Assembly: GCA_012270675.1 (NCBI GenBank)
Contig: JAAXHW010000063.1
Coordinates: 1-64,000 of the forward strand
Origin: Candidatus Latescibacterota bacterium
GTDB taxonomy: Bacteria; Latescibacterota; UBA2968; GCA-2709665
Direction of reading: 5' to 3'
DNA: 64,000 nt
Shown here: piece by piece, positions 1-9,008 of the stretch
How the letters are laid out: every line of letters starts with the position of its first letter
How positions within the stretch are numbered: position 1 is the first letter of the stretch
Made by a program: the position numbers and the translations under genes
The notes under the pieces: model-generated
Database searches by the model: none
What the model was told of the DNA's origin: nothing
The model's input: only the letters and a program-made list of their open reading frames with translations

Positions 1-3000
1 AGCCGATCATCGGCTGCGAGGTCTACTGTGCGATTGAGGATCGGTTTTCCAGGCAGCCGGCCCGGGGGGTGCCCAGCGGGTGCAACCATCTGGTGCTCCT
101 GGCCAAAGACCTTGCCGGGTATAAGAATCTGATCAAGCTGGTTTCGGCGGGATACCTGGAGGGGTTTTATTACCATCCCAGGGTGGACAAGGCGCTGCTT
201 CGGCGCCATTCGGAGGGTCTGATCTGTCTGTCGGCCTGCGTGAGCGGTGAGATCCCGCATCTGATCGAGCGGGAGGGGTTGGTGGCCGCCCGGAAGGGCG
301 TGGAAGACTACCTGGATATTTTCGGCGAGAATTTTTATCTGGAGATCCAGCGTCAGGGCATCGACCGGGAGGGTAAGATCAACGAGGGGCTGTTGCGGCT
401 GCACAGGGAGATGGGTGTGGGGCTGGTGGCCACGAACGATTCGCACTTTTTGAGGGCGGAGGATCACGAAGCCCACGCGGTGCTTGTGGCCATCCAGACG
501 GGGAAGACCTTAAACGATCCGAACCGGATGTGTTATGAGAAGAGCGTCTATTTTAAATCGGCCGAGGAGATGTACGAATGCTTCAGCGATCTGCCCCAGG
601 CGCTGGAAGCGACGCTGGAGATTGCAGAGAAGTGCGACCTGGAAATTCCGCTGGATGAGGGTAAGGCGCCTGAGTTTCCCCTGCCAGCGGGCTACGAGAC
701 GGCGGACGCCTACCTGGCGGATCTGGCCCGGAAGGGGATGGAGCGGCACTGTAAGCAGGTGACGTTGGAGTATGAGGAGCGCCTGAAGTATGAGCTGGAC
801 ATCATCGGTCGGGCCGGCTATTCGAGCTATTTTCTGATTGTGAGCGATTTCGTGCGTTTTGCCAGCGAGACAAATATTCGTGCGTCTGCACGCGGGTCTG
901 TGTTGAGCAGCCTGGTGGCTTACGTATTGGGGATCACGGCTCTGGATCCGATCGAGTACGGGCTTTACTTTGAACGGTTCTTGAATCTGGAGCGGATTTC
1001 TCCTCCCGACATCGACATCGACATCGCGGACCGGGACAGGGAAAAGCTGATTGACTATGTGGTGGAGAAGTACGGGCGAGACAACGTCTGCCAGATTATT
1101 ACGTTTGGTACAATGGGTGCCAAAGGGGTGATCCGGGACGTGGGGCGTGTGCTGGACATGCCATTTGCGGAGGTGGACAGGATTTCCAAGCTGGTGCCTG
1201 CGGAACTGAAGGTGACGCTGGACAGGGCCCTGGACATGTCGCCGGAGCTGAAGCGGGTTTCCCAGGACAGCGGTGAGGGCCAGAGGCTGCTCTCGATCGC
1301 CCGACAGCTTGAGGGCCTGGCCCGGCACACGTCGATTCACGCAGCCGGCGTTGTGATTACGCCCAGACCCCTTACCGAATACCTCCCGCTCTACAAAGCG
1401 TCCAAGGGGGGTGAGGTTGTGACCCAGTATAACTGGCACCATGTGGAGGATCTGGGTTTTTTAAAGATGGACTTTTTGGGGTTGCGCAATCTGACGGTGC
1501 TGGATGATACCGTCGAAATGGTTGCGCAGAACCACGGGGTCAGGGTCGATATTGATGCTCTCCCCTTGGACGATCAGGAGGCTTTAAAGCTGTTCGGAAA
1601 GGCAGAGACGACCGGGGTCTTCCAGTTTGAAAGCAATGGGATGCGGGACTATCTCAAGCGGCTGCAGCCGGACCGAATTGAAGATATTATTGCGATGAAC
1701 GCCCTCTATCGGCCCGGGCCGATGAAGTATATCCCCAACTATATTGACAGAAAACACGGCAGAGAAGAGGTGACCTATCCCCATCCGGTTTTGGAGCCCG
1801 CCTTAAAAGAAACCTACGGAATCATCACCTACCAGGAACAGGTACAGCGGATCTGCCGGGATATGGCCGGGTTTTCGCTTGCCAAAGCCGACGGTGTGCG
1901 CCAGGCGATGGGCAAGAAGCTGGCGGATGTGATGGAGCAGTATAAAACCGATTTTATAGAGGGCGCGAAGAAGAACCAAGTGAAGGCGGAGACGGCAAGG
2001 AAGATCTGGGCGGATATGGAGGTCTTCTCCGGTTACGGTTTTAACAAGGCACACAGCTCCGGTTATGCGTTTGTGGCCTACCAGGCCGCCTATCTGAAGG
2101 CGCACTACCCGGCCGAATATATGGCGGCCAATCTGAACAGCGAGATCGGCGATATTGATCGGCTGGTGGTTTTGATTGACGAGTGTCGGCGGATGGGACT
2201 GGAAGTGTTGCCGCCGGACATCAACGAGAGCACCGTGGACTTTATGGTTTTGAAGGGACGCATCCGGATGGGGATGGCGGCGGTGCGCAACGTGGGGAAG
2301 GGCGCGGTGGAGGCGGTTGTGGCCGCGCGGGAGGCCGATGGTCCGTTTTCGTCTCTGTTCGACTTTTGTGAGCGGGTGGATTTGCGCGCCGTGAACCGGC
2401 GGGCGGTCGAAAGCCTGATTTGCGCCGGGGCGCTGGATTCTCTGGAGGGGCACCGCGCGCAGTTGCTGGCAGGCCTGGAGCGGGCGATGGATATGGCCCA
2501 GGCGGCGCAGGCCAATCGGCAGCGGGGACAGATCTCCCTCTTTGAATCCGAGGCGATGGCCGCCCAGGCGGCGGTGGTGAACAACCAGGTGCTTCCTGAG
2601 GTGCCGGAGTGGACGGTGCCGGAGCGGCTGGCCCGGGAGAAGGAGATGCTTGGGTTTTATCTGTCAGGCCACCCGCTGGAGAAGTACAGGTTCGATCTGG
2701 CCTCTATGGGCATCCGGTCGGTGAAAGAGATGGAAGGCCTGCCGGAGGGGGCGGAGATCAGGCTGGGGGGCGTGCTGACGGAGGTGAAACCCCATACCGA
2801 TAAAAATGGCCGGGCGATGGCCTTTGGCACGCTGGAGGACCTGGAGGGGGCGGTCGACCTGGTGGTCTTTCCGGATGTGTTTGAAAAGATCCGGGAGGAT
2901 CTGAGCGCTGATGCGATCGTTGTCTTGCAAGGGAGGCTTTCGGGGCGCAATGGACGGACGTCGGTACAGGTGGAGCAGGTGGTTCCAGTGGAGAAGGCGC

Positions 3001-3296
3001 GGAAGGAATTGGCCGATTCGGTGCATGTGCTGCTGTCCCCTGAGGATTTAAACACCGAACGCTTAGAGGCGCTCAAGGCGCTGCTTGAACGCTACAGGGG
3101 GGATTGCGCACTCTATCTGCACCTGCACCTGGAGGGGGACCGGCGGACGGTTATCCGGTCACGGCGGTTGAGCGTATCGCCTTCGGAGACGCTGGTCTCG
3201 GAGATTGCCGAGCTGACGGAAGGACGGGCCCGGACGAGGGTCTCGGCGGAGGATGTGCGGATGAGGCAGGCGGCAGGGCGGATTCAGGCGGTGTAG
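1..3296 (+). CDS. dnaE: DNA polymerase III subunit alpha, 5' end missing
   Basis: Replicative polymerase catalytic subunit. The frame is open from base 3 and begins mid-protein at PIIGCEVYCAIEDRF, a stretch that lies near residue 75 in DnaE1 proteins, so roughly 75 residues are off the left edge; 1097 are visible. The PHP domain comes first (NDSHFLRAEDHEAHAVL), then the palm with PDIDIDIADRD (two catalytic Asp) and LKMDFLGLRNL (third Asp), MGKKLADVMEQYK, GYGFNKAHSSGYAFVAYQ, a helix-hairpin-helix region and a C-terminal OB fold. The usual palm motif GPGRGSAAGS reads RASARGSVLSS here; the core Arg-Gly-Ser is kept. It is followed by its own terminator. Identification as DnaE1 is very secure. Confidence 0.97.
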   Translation, partial: PIIGCEVYCAIEDRFSRQPARGVPSGCNHLVLLAKDLAGYKNLIKLVSAGYLEGFYYHPRVDKALLRRHSEGLICLSACVSGEIPHLIEREGLVAARKGVEDYLDIFGENFYLEIQRQGIDREGKINEGLLRLHREMGVGLVATNDSHFLRAEDHEAHAVLVAIQTGKTLNDPNRMCYEKSVYFKSAEEMYECFSDLPQALEATLEIAEKCDLEIPLDEGKAPEFPLPAGYETADAYLADLARKGMERHCKQVTLEYEERLKYELDIIGRAGYSSYFLIVSDFVRFASETNIRASARGSVLSSLVAYVLGITALDPIEYGLYFERFLNLERISPPDIDIDIADRDREKLIDYVVEKYGRDNVCQIITFGTMGAKGVIRDVGRVLDMPFAEVDRISKLVPAELKVTLDRALDMSPELKRVSQDSGEGQRLLSIARQLEGLARHTSIHAAGVVITPRPLTEYLPLYKASKGGEVVTQYNWHHVEDLGFLKMDFLGLRNLTVLDDTVEMVAQNHGVRVDIDALPLDDQEALKLFGKAETTGVFQFESNGMRDYLKRLQPDRIEDIIAMNALYRPGPMKYIPNYIDRKHGREEVTYPHPVLEPALKETYGIITYQEQVQRICRDMAGFSLAKADGVRQAMGKKLADVMEQYKTDFIEGAKKNQVKAETARKIWADMEVFSGYGFNKAHSSGYAFVAYQAAYLKAHYPAEYMAANLNSEIGDIDRLVVLIDECRRMGLEVLPPDINESTVDFMVLKGRIRMGMAAVRNVGKGAVEAVVAAREADGPFSSLFDFCERVDLRAVNRRAVESLICAGALDSLEGHRAQLLAGLERAMDMAQAAQANRQRGQISLFESEAMAAQAAVVNNQVLPEVPEWTVPERLAREKEMLGFYLSGHPLEKYRFDLASMGIRSVKEMEGLPEGAEIRLGGVLTEVKPHTDKNGRAMAFGTLEDLEGAVDLVVFPDVFEKIREDLSADAIVVLQGRLSGRNGRTSVQVEQVVPVEKARKELADSVHVLLSPEDLNTERLEALKALLERYRGDCALYLHLHLEGDRRTVIRSRRLSVSPSETLVSEIAELTEGRARTRVSAEDVRMRQAAGRIQAV

Positions 3297-3357
3297 GTAG
3301 ATTGTTCGCGGTGGTGGTTTGACCGGGGGGGGCGTTGATTTAAAGGGGAGAAAGGAT

Positions 3358-3398
3358 CAGGGCCTGATCTGCGACAGCAGGTCGGGCCCTGTTTTTTT
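3358..3398 (+). terminator. Rho-independent terminator of dnaE
   Basis: A 14-bp stem (3358-3371 with 3378-3391, two G-U pairs on the + strand), six-base loop and seven T residues (3392-3398), 61 bp after the dnaE stop. It lies in the convergent gap facing the end of rodA. On the - strand the T tract is poor, so it mainly serves dnaE. Confidence 0.9.
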
Positions 3399-3413
3399 GA
3401 ATTGAGGAGTCTG

Positions 3414-4634
3414 TCAGTAGTACTCGTGCCTGCGTCTGTGGATATGCAGGAGGAAGCCGATGAGGACCATGTTGACAACCAGGGGGGAGCCTCCGTAGCT
3501 GAGAAAGGGCAGGGGGAGGCCGGTGACTGGCATAACGCCGATGGTCATGCCGATATTGACAAAGATGTGAAAGATGAGGATGGAGACCAGCCCGATAGCG
3601 ACCAGGCTGGAAAAGCGGCTTTTGACCTGGGTGGCAATCTGGATGGCACGCCAGATGATGAAGAAGAAGAGGGCCAGCACGACCAATGCGCCGACAAATC
3701 CGAATTCTTCGCCGACGACCGAAAAGATGAAGTCGGTGTGCTGCTCGGGAAGAAAGGCGAATTTGGTCTGCGTGCCCTGCAGGAACCCTTTGCCGTTGAG
3801 GCCTCCAGAGCCGATGGCGATGCGGGATTGGATGACCTGGTAGCCTGCACCGAGTTTGTCCATATCGGGGTTTAGAAAGGTGAGGATTCGCCGCTGCTGG
3901 TAGGTGTGGAGCTTGTGGTAGAAGAGATAGGGCGCGCCCACGGCAACGGTGAGGTTGACCAGGACGACGGTGAGGACGCCCGCCAGGCGGGGACGCACCC
4001 AAAACAGGACGCCCGCCAGGAGGAGTGTAAAGGCGGTAAGAGCATAGCTGTTAAACGCGCAGATCAGGCTCAGGGCGGGTGAGATGATGAAAAAAAGGAC
4101 CACGGGGTGAAGCCCGGCCCAGAAGAGGATGGGCAGAAGGATCGCTCCGAAGACGAGCGCGGTGCCCAGGTCGGGCTGTTTATAGACCAGGAGTGTGGGT
4201 ACCAGGACCAGGAGGACGGGCGCGAGGAAGGTGCGCACCCGGCTCAGATTCAGGTTGCGCCTGGAGAGGTAGCGCGCCAAGGCCAGGACGGTGGCGATCT
4301 TGGCCAGTTCAGAGGGCTGAACGTAGATGGGGCCGAGGTTGAACCACCTCCGATCGCCGAATTCCAGGACCAGAACGAGGAGAAAGATGGCCATGCCGTA
4401 GAGGATATAGGCAAAGGCGTAGTAGAATTTGAGCGGAACGGCGATTGTCAGGAGGAGGCCCAGCAAGGCGATCAGGGCCCAGACAATCTGTTTTTTATAG
4501 ACTTCTCCCGCGGATCCCAGTTCCCAATTGTAGGTTGTACTGTAGATCATGGTGATCCCGAGCAGGGTAATCAGGCAGACGGCCATGAAGAGAGACAGGT
4601 CGAGTTCGCGTGAGATAAAACGGGAGAGGTTCAT
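3414..4634 (-). CDS. rodA: RodA, SEDS peptidoglycan glycosyltransferase
   Basis: Polytopic SEDS-family glycosyltransferase that polymerises lipid II during cell elongation, working with PBP2. The 406 residues hold about ten membrane segments and the family motifs RRWFNLGPIYVQPSELAKI, LPEQHTDFIFSVVGEEFG (containing the essential Asp of the large extracytoplasmic loop) and MPVTGLPLPFLSYGGS near the C-terminus. Length is normal for RodA. It starts 7 nt after the PBP2 stop, so the two partners are co-transcribed and probably co-translated. The QPSEL and PFLSYGGS motifs are shared with FtsW; the assignment to RodA rests on the mreD-mrdA context. Confidence 0.95.
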   Translation of the reverse strand: MNLSRFISRELDLSLFMAVCLITLLGITMIYSTTYNWELGSAGEVYKKQIVWALIALLGLLLTIAVPLKFYYAFAYILYGMAIFLLVLVLEFGDRRWFNLGPIYVQPSELAKIATVLALARYLSRRNLNLSRVRTFLAPVLLVLVPTLLVYKQPDLGTALVFGAILLPILFWAGLHPVVLFFIISPALSLICAFNSYALTAFTLLLAGVLFWVRPRLAGVLTVVLVNLTVAVGAPYLFYHKLHTYQQRRILTFLNPDMDKLGAGYQVIQSRIAIGSGGLNGKGFLQGTQTKFAFLPEQHTDFIFSVVGEEFGFVGALVVLALFFFIIWRAIQIATQVKSRFSSLVAIGLVSILIFHIFVNIGMTIGVMPVTGLPLPFLSYGGSPLVVNMVLIGFLLHIHRRRHEYY

Positions 4635-4641
4635 CGGACCG

Positions 4642-6555
4642 TTACCTTGAGATGGGTTGAACCGGGGTATCCGGAGGCGGAGAGAGGTGCGCCGGGGGGG
4701 GCGGGGGCGATTTCTCTGAGCGCGGTGTATTGGAAGAGGCCAGGGCAGCGACGGTCACATCGGGGGCCTGTTCGGGCGCGATCACCTCGAAATAGGTCTT
4801 TAGAACCTTGTGGGAAATAGGCGCGGCAACCTTTCCCCCTTGACCGGCGTTCTCTGCCAGCACGACAACTGCGATTTGGGGGGCTTCCACGGGTGCGAAC
4901 GCCACGAACCAGGCGTGGTCCTCACCGTGCGAATTTTGTGCGGTTCCAGTTTTTCCTGCCACGGTAACCCCTTCGATACGGGACCGCCTGCCGGTACCGT
5001 ATGGGCTTTCCACCACCTGGAAGAGGATGCTGCGGATCTGTGCGAGGGTTTGAGCCGAGATCTGAACAGGGGTTGACCGGGCATGTGGGGCGCTGCTTTT
5101 CAGCACGTAGGGACGGGGCAGCGAACCCACCGCAAGGGCGCTGGTGTAGCGGGCGACCTGGATGGGGGTAACGCTGGTTTCTCCCTGGCCGATGGAGAGG
5201 TTGAGCATGTACCCCTCGGCCCAGCTGCCCCGGTGCACCTCGTAGTAGGCCCGGTCTGTGATCAGCCCCTTGGCCTCTCCCTCTCCCCCTTCTGCGATGT
5301 CAATGCCCGTGGCCTGGCCGAACCCCAGGAGTTTGGCGTAGTGGTTCCAGTTGGCAATACCGACCTTCCGGCCGAGTTGATAAAAGAAGGTGTCGCAGGA
5401 GTGAATGAGGGCCTCTCGGAGGTTCAATTTGCCGTGCCCGGCGGGCTTGTGGCACCGGAACACCCGGTCTCCAAAGGTCAGCTTGCCTCTACAGGGGGCA
5501 TAGCGGAGTTCGTCGGGCCCCAGCAGGCCCATTTCCAGTGCGGCGATGGCTGTTACCATTTTGAAAACCGACGCGGGCGGGTACTCTCCCTGGATGCTCC
5601 GGTTTAACAGCGGTTTTTGGGGATTGGACTGGAGGGCGTTCCACTCCAGGAGGTTGCGAATCGACCGGGGGTGGAAGCCGGGTTTGCTGACCATGGCCAG
5701 GATGGCGCCGTTGTTGGGGTCCATGGCCACAACGCTGCCTTTGAGGGTGTCGGAGAGGGCCTGTTCGGCCGCCAGCTGCAGCCGCCAGTCGAGGGTGAGG
5801 AAGACATCCTGTCCCGCCACGGGGGGTTCGGTCTTTTCGGGAAGAGACCCCACTTCCTGTCCCCAGACGTTGACTTCGATGTATTTGACGCCGTCCTGGC
5901 CTCGCAGCTGGGCCTCGCAGAGCCGTTCCACGCCCCGTTTGCCAATCTGGTCGTCGTAGCTGTAGCCCAGGGGGGCCATCTGGGCGTAGGCATTTGCATC
6001 AATCAGGCCCACATAGCCGAGGATGTGCGGGACCAGGGGAAAGGGGCCGTTAAAAGTGGGGTATCCCCGCCTGATTTCGATCTGGATCTCCACGCCGGGC
6101 AGGTCGTAGCGGTCTTCCTCGATCATGGAGACCATCTCAAACCCGACATCCTGCTTGAGTTTCACCGGTTCGTAGAAGTGACGCTTCCGGGAGGAGAGCT
6201 TTTCCTGGATGCGTGTTTTGGACAGTCCGATGGTCTGGCTGAGCTGGGAGACCACCCGTTTTCGGATGGATGGGTCGGTATTGCGCAGCAGCCGCGGGGG
6301 GATGATCGAGATGGTGTAGGACAGGCGGTTGTCGACCAAGATGGTCCCGTTGCGGTCCCGGACGAGGCCGCGGCTGGCCTCGATGGGTACAGGCTGCATG
6401 GTGTTCTTTTCAGACTGGATGCGGTACTGCTCCCAGTTTGCAATCTGCACCATGTAGAGCCTGACCGAGAGGATGCCGAACAGGATCAACACTGCACTCA
6501 GGAGACAGCGTTCCCGGCGTTCCCGTGTCCCGTTATCCATGAAGTCTTCGTGCAC
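4642..6555 (-). CDS. mrdA: Penicillin-binding protein 2 (elongation transpeptidase)
   Basis: Monofunctional class B PBP that cross-links peptidoglycan in the elongasome. One N-terminal membrane segment (about residues 17-37), dimerisation domain with RGLVRDRNG at about 62-70, then a transpeptidase domain with the catalytic triplets S329-V-F-K332, S386-C-D388 and K535-T-G537. SCD in place of SxN is normal for PBP2. The proline-rich tail after about residue 600 is probably disordered. The annotated start is GTG with AGAGGG nine nt upstream; an ATG five codons later (6540) is an alternative. Either start overlaps the end of mreD. Length is usual. Confidence 0.95.
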   Translation of the reverse strand: MHEDFMDNGTRERRERCLLSAVLILFGILSVRLYMVQIANWEQYRIQSEKNTMQPVPIEASRGLVRDRNGTILVDNRLSYTISIIPPRLLRNTDPSIRKRVVSQLSQTIGLSKTRIQEKLSSRKRHFYEPVKLKQDVGFEMVSMIEEDRYDLPGVEIQIEIRRGYPTFNGPFPLVPHILGYVGLIDANAYAQMAPLGYSYDDQIGKRGVERLCEAQLRGQDGVKYIEVNVWGQEVGSLPEKTEPPVAGQDVFLTLDWRLQLAAEQALSDTLKGSVVAMDPNNGAILAMVSKPGFHPRSIRNLLEWNALQSNPQKPLLNRSIQGEYPPASVFKMVTAIAALEMGLLGPDELRYAPCRGKLTFGDRVFRCHKPAGHGKLNLREALIHSCDTFFYQLGRKVGIANWNHYAKLLGFGQATGIDIAEGGEGEAKGLITDRAYYEVHRGSWAEGYMLNLSIGQGETSVTPIQVARYTSALAVGSLPRPYVLKSSAPHARSTPVQISAQTLAQIRSILFQVVESPYGTGRRSRIEGVTVAGKTGTAQNSHGEDHAWFVAFAPVEAPQIAVVVLAENAGQGGKVAAPISHKVLKTYFEVIAPEQAPDVTVAALASSNTPRSEKSPPPPPAHLSPPPDTPVQPISR

Positions 6556-7039
6556 TTAGGCGGACCCTCTTATTGAGGCGGACTGACAGCAGCAGAGAAA
6601 AACCGGCGCCCACACAGGCGGTGTAGAACGCAGTACCCAGCCCGTAGCGCAGCACAGAGGAGAGGATGGGTTGGGGAGTCGCAATTGAATACAGGGTGAA
6701 ATAGATCAGGTCGTGCAGCATGCCGGCCAGAAACAGGAGCAGGGCCTGCACCCGGAGCTCTTCTGCAGCGACCCCGATGCGGCTGTATCCCACGGCAAAA
6801 CCGACGATGCTGTTGGTCAGGGTGTTGATGCCCATGGCTTCCGGGTCATAGACATCGAGCAAGAATCCGGAGATAAATCCAAAAGCGGTGCCCTCAATCT
6901 GACCGCCGGAGATGCCGATGTAGACCAGGACGAGCAAGACCAGATCGGGTGTTATGCCGAAAATGGCGATTTTATGCACCCAGGAGGTTTGGAGCAGCAA
7001 TGCCAGAGCGATCAACAGGATATTGCGAACGATGCCCAT
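6533..7039 (-). CDS. mreD: Rod shape-determining protein MreD
   Basis: Small inner-membrane protein of the elongasome: 168 residues, about five membrane helices, and the MreD-typical PDLVLLVLVYIGISGGQ followed by GTAFGFISGFLLDV. It overlaps the PBP2 start and lies 58 bp after the lytic transglycosylase gene. Normally mreB and mreC sit just upstream; here that position is taken by murein-hydrolase and SPOR genes. MreD is weakly conserved in general, so the call relies on hydrophobicity pattern, the GxxxGFLLD region and the mrdA-rodA neighbours. Confidence 0.9.
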   Translation of the reverse strand: MGIVRNILLIALALLLQTSWVHKIAIFGITPDLVLLVLVYIGISGGQIEGTAFGFISGFLLDVYDPEAMGINTLTNSIVGFAVGYSRIGVAAEELRVQALLLFLAGMLHDLIYFTLYSIATPQPILSSVLRYGLGTAFYTACVGAGFSLLLSVRLNKRVRLSARRLHG

Positions 7040-7097
7040 CCCTTTATGGCCTCACCCTCCGTATGCTGGCCTGCAGGCGAGGGGAACTCGCCCCTGA

Positions 7098-8981
7098 TTA
7101 GTCTATGCGGGCTCCATCGGCTGGCTGCACGAGGAGTTTTGCGCCTGCGCGTATGCGGGAGGCATGCCGGATGCCGTTCCACTTTTTCAGGTCACTCACG
7201 CTGGTGTGGAAGGTCCGGGCGATGTTCCAGAGGGTGTCGCCCGGTTTGATGGTATAGAAGCCGTGGATGGCCGCCTGTTCTTTCCGGGCGTCCTGGACAG
7301 GGGATTCAACCGGCTTCCAGATGACAAGCCGGTTGCCGGGAAAGATGTTTTGAGACGCCAGCAGGCCGTTCCAGGCGCGGATCTGTTCGGGCTTTACCCC
7401 CTCTTGCCGGGCGATGTTCCAGAGGGTGTCGCCCCTGCGTACGCTGTAGGTGACCCGAACGCGTTGAGAAAGATCGGGCGGTGTCTCGATTTTGGGTTTT
7501 TCCAACTTCCGGGCCCGAGCGTAGCGTTGGGGAGGGATGGGGATGCTGAGCCGTTTGCCCGCACGCAGCCGCCGGGGATTGCGGATGCCGTTGGCATCCA
7601 GGATGGCCTGGGCGCTGGTGCGCATGCGCTTTGCGATGCCCGAGACGGTGTCGCCATACCGGACGAGGTAGTCCACCATCTGGACCTTCCGACTGTCGGG
7701 GATGCGGACGTAGTTGGCCCAGAAGAGGTCGGCAGAACCGACCGGGATGCGTAAGGGGTAGGCCTTGCGGACCGGCGGAGCCGGCGTGTATCCCATCCGG
7801 AGTTCCGGATTGAGCGCGCGCATGGACGCGTAAGAAGTGCCAGCGCATTCGGCGGCGAGTCGCAGGTCGACCCACTCGGAGACCTGGACGGTGTCGTAGG
7901 CGAGGGGCGGCTGGTAGACGACGTCGCTAAAACCGAACCATTCCGGGTCTTTGGATATGAGCAGCGCCGCCATGAAGCGGGGCAGGTGGTTGCGGGTTTC
8001 CCTGGGGAGATTCTTGAGCTTCCAGAAGTCCCGGGTACCGGCCTTGCGGATGGCTCGATCGAGCCTGCCCTGCCCGCAGTTGTAGGCGGCAATGACCAGT
8101 CGCCAGTCGCTGAAGAGGTCGTAGAGGTGCTGGATGTGACGCACCGCCGCGCGGGTGGCTTTTTGGGGATCCCGGCGTTCGTCGACCCAGGTGTTGCGTT
8201 TCAGCCCGTAGAGGGGGGCGGTATACCGGGCAAACTGCCAGATGCCGGCGGCACCCACCCGGGAATAGGCCCTGGGGTTGAATCCGCTTTCGATCATGGC
8301 TTTATAGGCGAGGTCCTGGGGAAGGCCCGCTTCCCTGAGGGCCTCCCGAATCATAGGCATATAGGCCCCAGACCGGTAGAGCCAGCGCCTGAATATCTTC
8401 TGTCCGCGGGTCTGGAAATAGCGAATACTGGCGATGACTTCCGGGGTGTAGTCGACGGGGACGTCGGCAGAGCCGGCCAGCGTACGGATATAGAGTTCCC
8501 GGTAGTGGGGATGGTCCCGAATATGGAAAACGACATCTTCGGGGAGGGCGTGTAGCAGCAGCACGAGGGCCGACCTGGGGTTGACCGGCGCGGTTGTCGG
8601 AAGCAGGCTCCGGTAGAGTTCCAGGTTTACCCGAACAAGACCGGCGAGCTGTTTGGGCAACAGGCTGTCCCGGTGTGTGGTGACAAGCCTGGACAGCACG
8701 ATGGATGCACCTTCGAGGGATCTGAGCGCATCCTCCCGGCGTTTGGTCTGAAGGTCCTGAAAGGCCTGGCTCAGCAGTGGGTATATCTGATGGTGAGGGA
8801 GGTCCTGGACCGTGTCGACGACGGTGCTGTCGGCGAGTGTATTCATTGTCTCCCGGGAGAGGGTCTGGACAGGCTCCTGCGGATGGGACGTTTGGAGACG
8901 GGATGCCGAACAACCCACCAAAAAGAGGGCAGGAAGGAGGCAGGGGATTGCAAAAGAGGACTGTCGTAAGCGCGTTTTCAT
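7098..8981 (-). CDS. MltD-type membrane-bound lytic transglycosylase with three LysM repeats
   Basis: Cleaves the MurNAc-GlcNAc bond of peptidoglycan. A lipoprotein signal ends in LFLVGC (lipidated Cys about 24). A helical region of about 170 residues precedes the SLT domain, whose catalytic Glu is in MIESGFNPRAYSRVGAAGIW (about residue 231), with AAYNCGQGRLDRAI downstream. Three LysM domains follow at about 437-480, 512-554 and 575-618, each with GDT near its start. The start used is ATG 8981 because GGTGA lies five nt upstream; a GTG three codons earlier (8990) overlaps that Shine-Dalgarno site. The position ahead of mreD-mrdA-rodA suggests turnover coupled to elongation, which is an inference. 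Confidence 0.92.
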   Translation of the reverse strand: MKTRLRQSSFAIPCLLPALFLVGCSASRLQTSHPQEPVQTLSRETMNTLADSTVVDTVQDLPHHQIYPLLSQAFQDLQTKRREDALRSLEGASIVLSRLVTTHRDSLLPKQLAGLVRVNLELYRSLLPTTAPVNPRSALVLLLHALPEDVVFHIRDHPHYRELYIRTLAGSADVPVDYTPEVIASIRYFQTRGQKIFRRWLYRSGAYMPMIREALREAGLPQDLAYKAMIESGFNPRAYSRVGAAGIWQFARYTAPLYGLKRNTWVDERRDPQKATRAAVRHIQHLYDLFSDWRLVIAAYNCGQGRLDRAIRKAGTRDFWKLKNLPRETRNHLPRFMAALLISKDPEWFGFSDVVYQPPLAYDTVQVSEWVDLRLAAECAGTSYASMRALNPELRMGYTPAPPVRKAYPLRIPVGSADLFWANYVRIPDSRKVQMVDYLVRYGDTVSGIAKRMRTSAQAILDANGIRNPRRLRAGKRLSIPIPPQRYARARKLEKPKIETPPDLSQRVRVTYSVRRGDTLWNIARQEGVKPEQIRAWNGLLASQNIFPGNRLVIWKPVESPVQDARKEQAAIHGFYTIKPGDTLWNIARTFHTSVSDLKKWNGIRHASRIRAGAKLLVQPADGARID

Positions 8982-9008
8982 GAATTTCACCAGGTGATTT
9001 AGGGGAGC

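Noticed and set aside
510-1442. Long open frame on the - strand inside dnaE
   Set aside because: Antisense to conserved DnaE sequence, with low-complexity composition and no recognisable domain; an effect of G+C-rich codon use.
4642-6555. SCD instead of SxN in PBP2 as a defect
   Set aside because: Ser-x-Asp is the normal form in PBP2 proteins.
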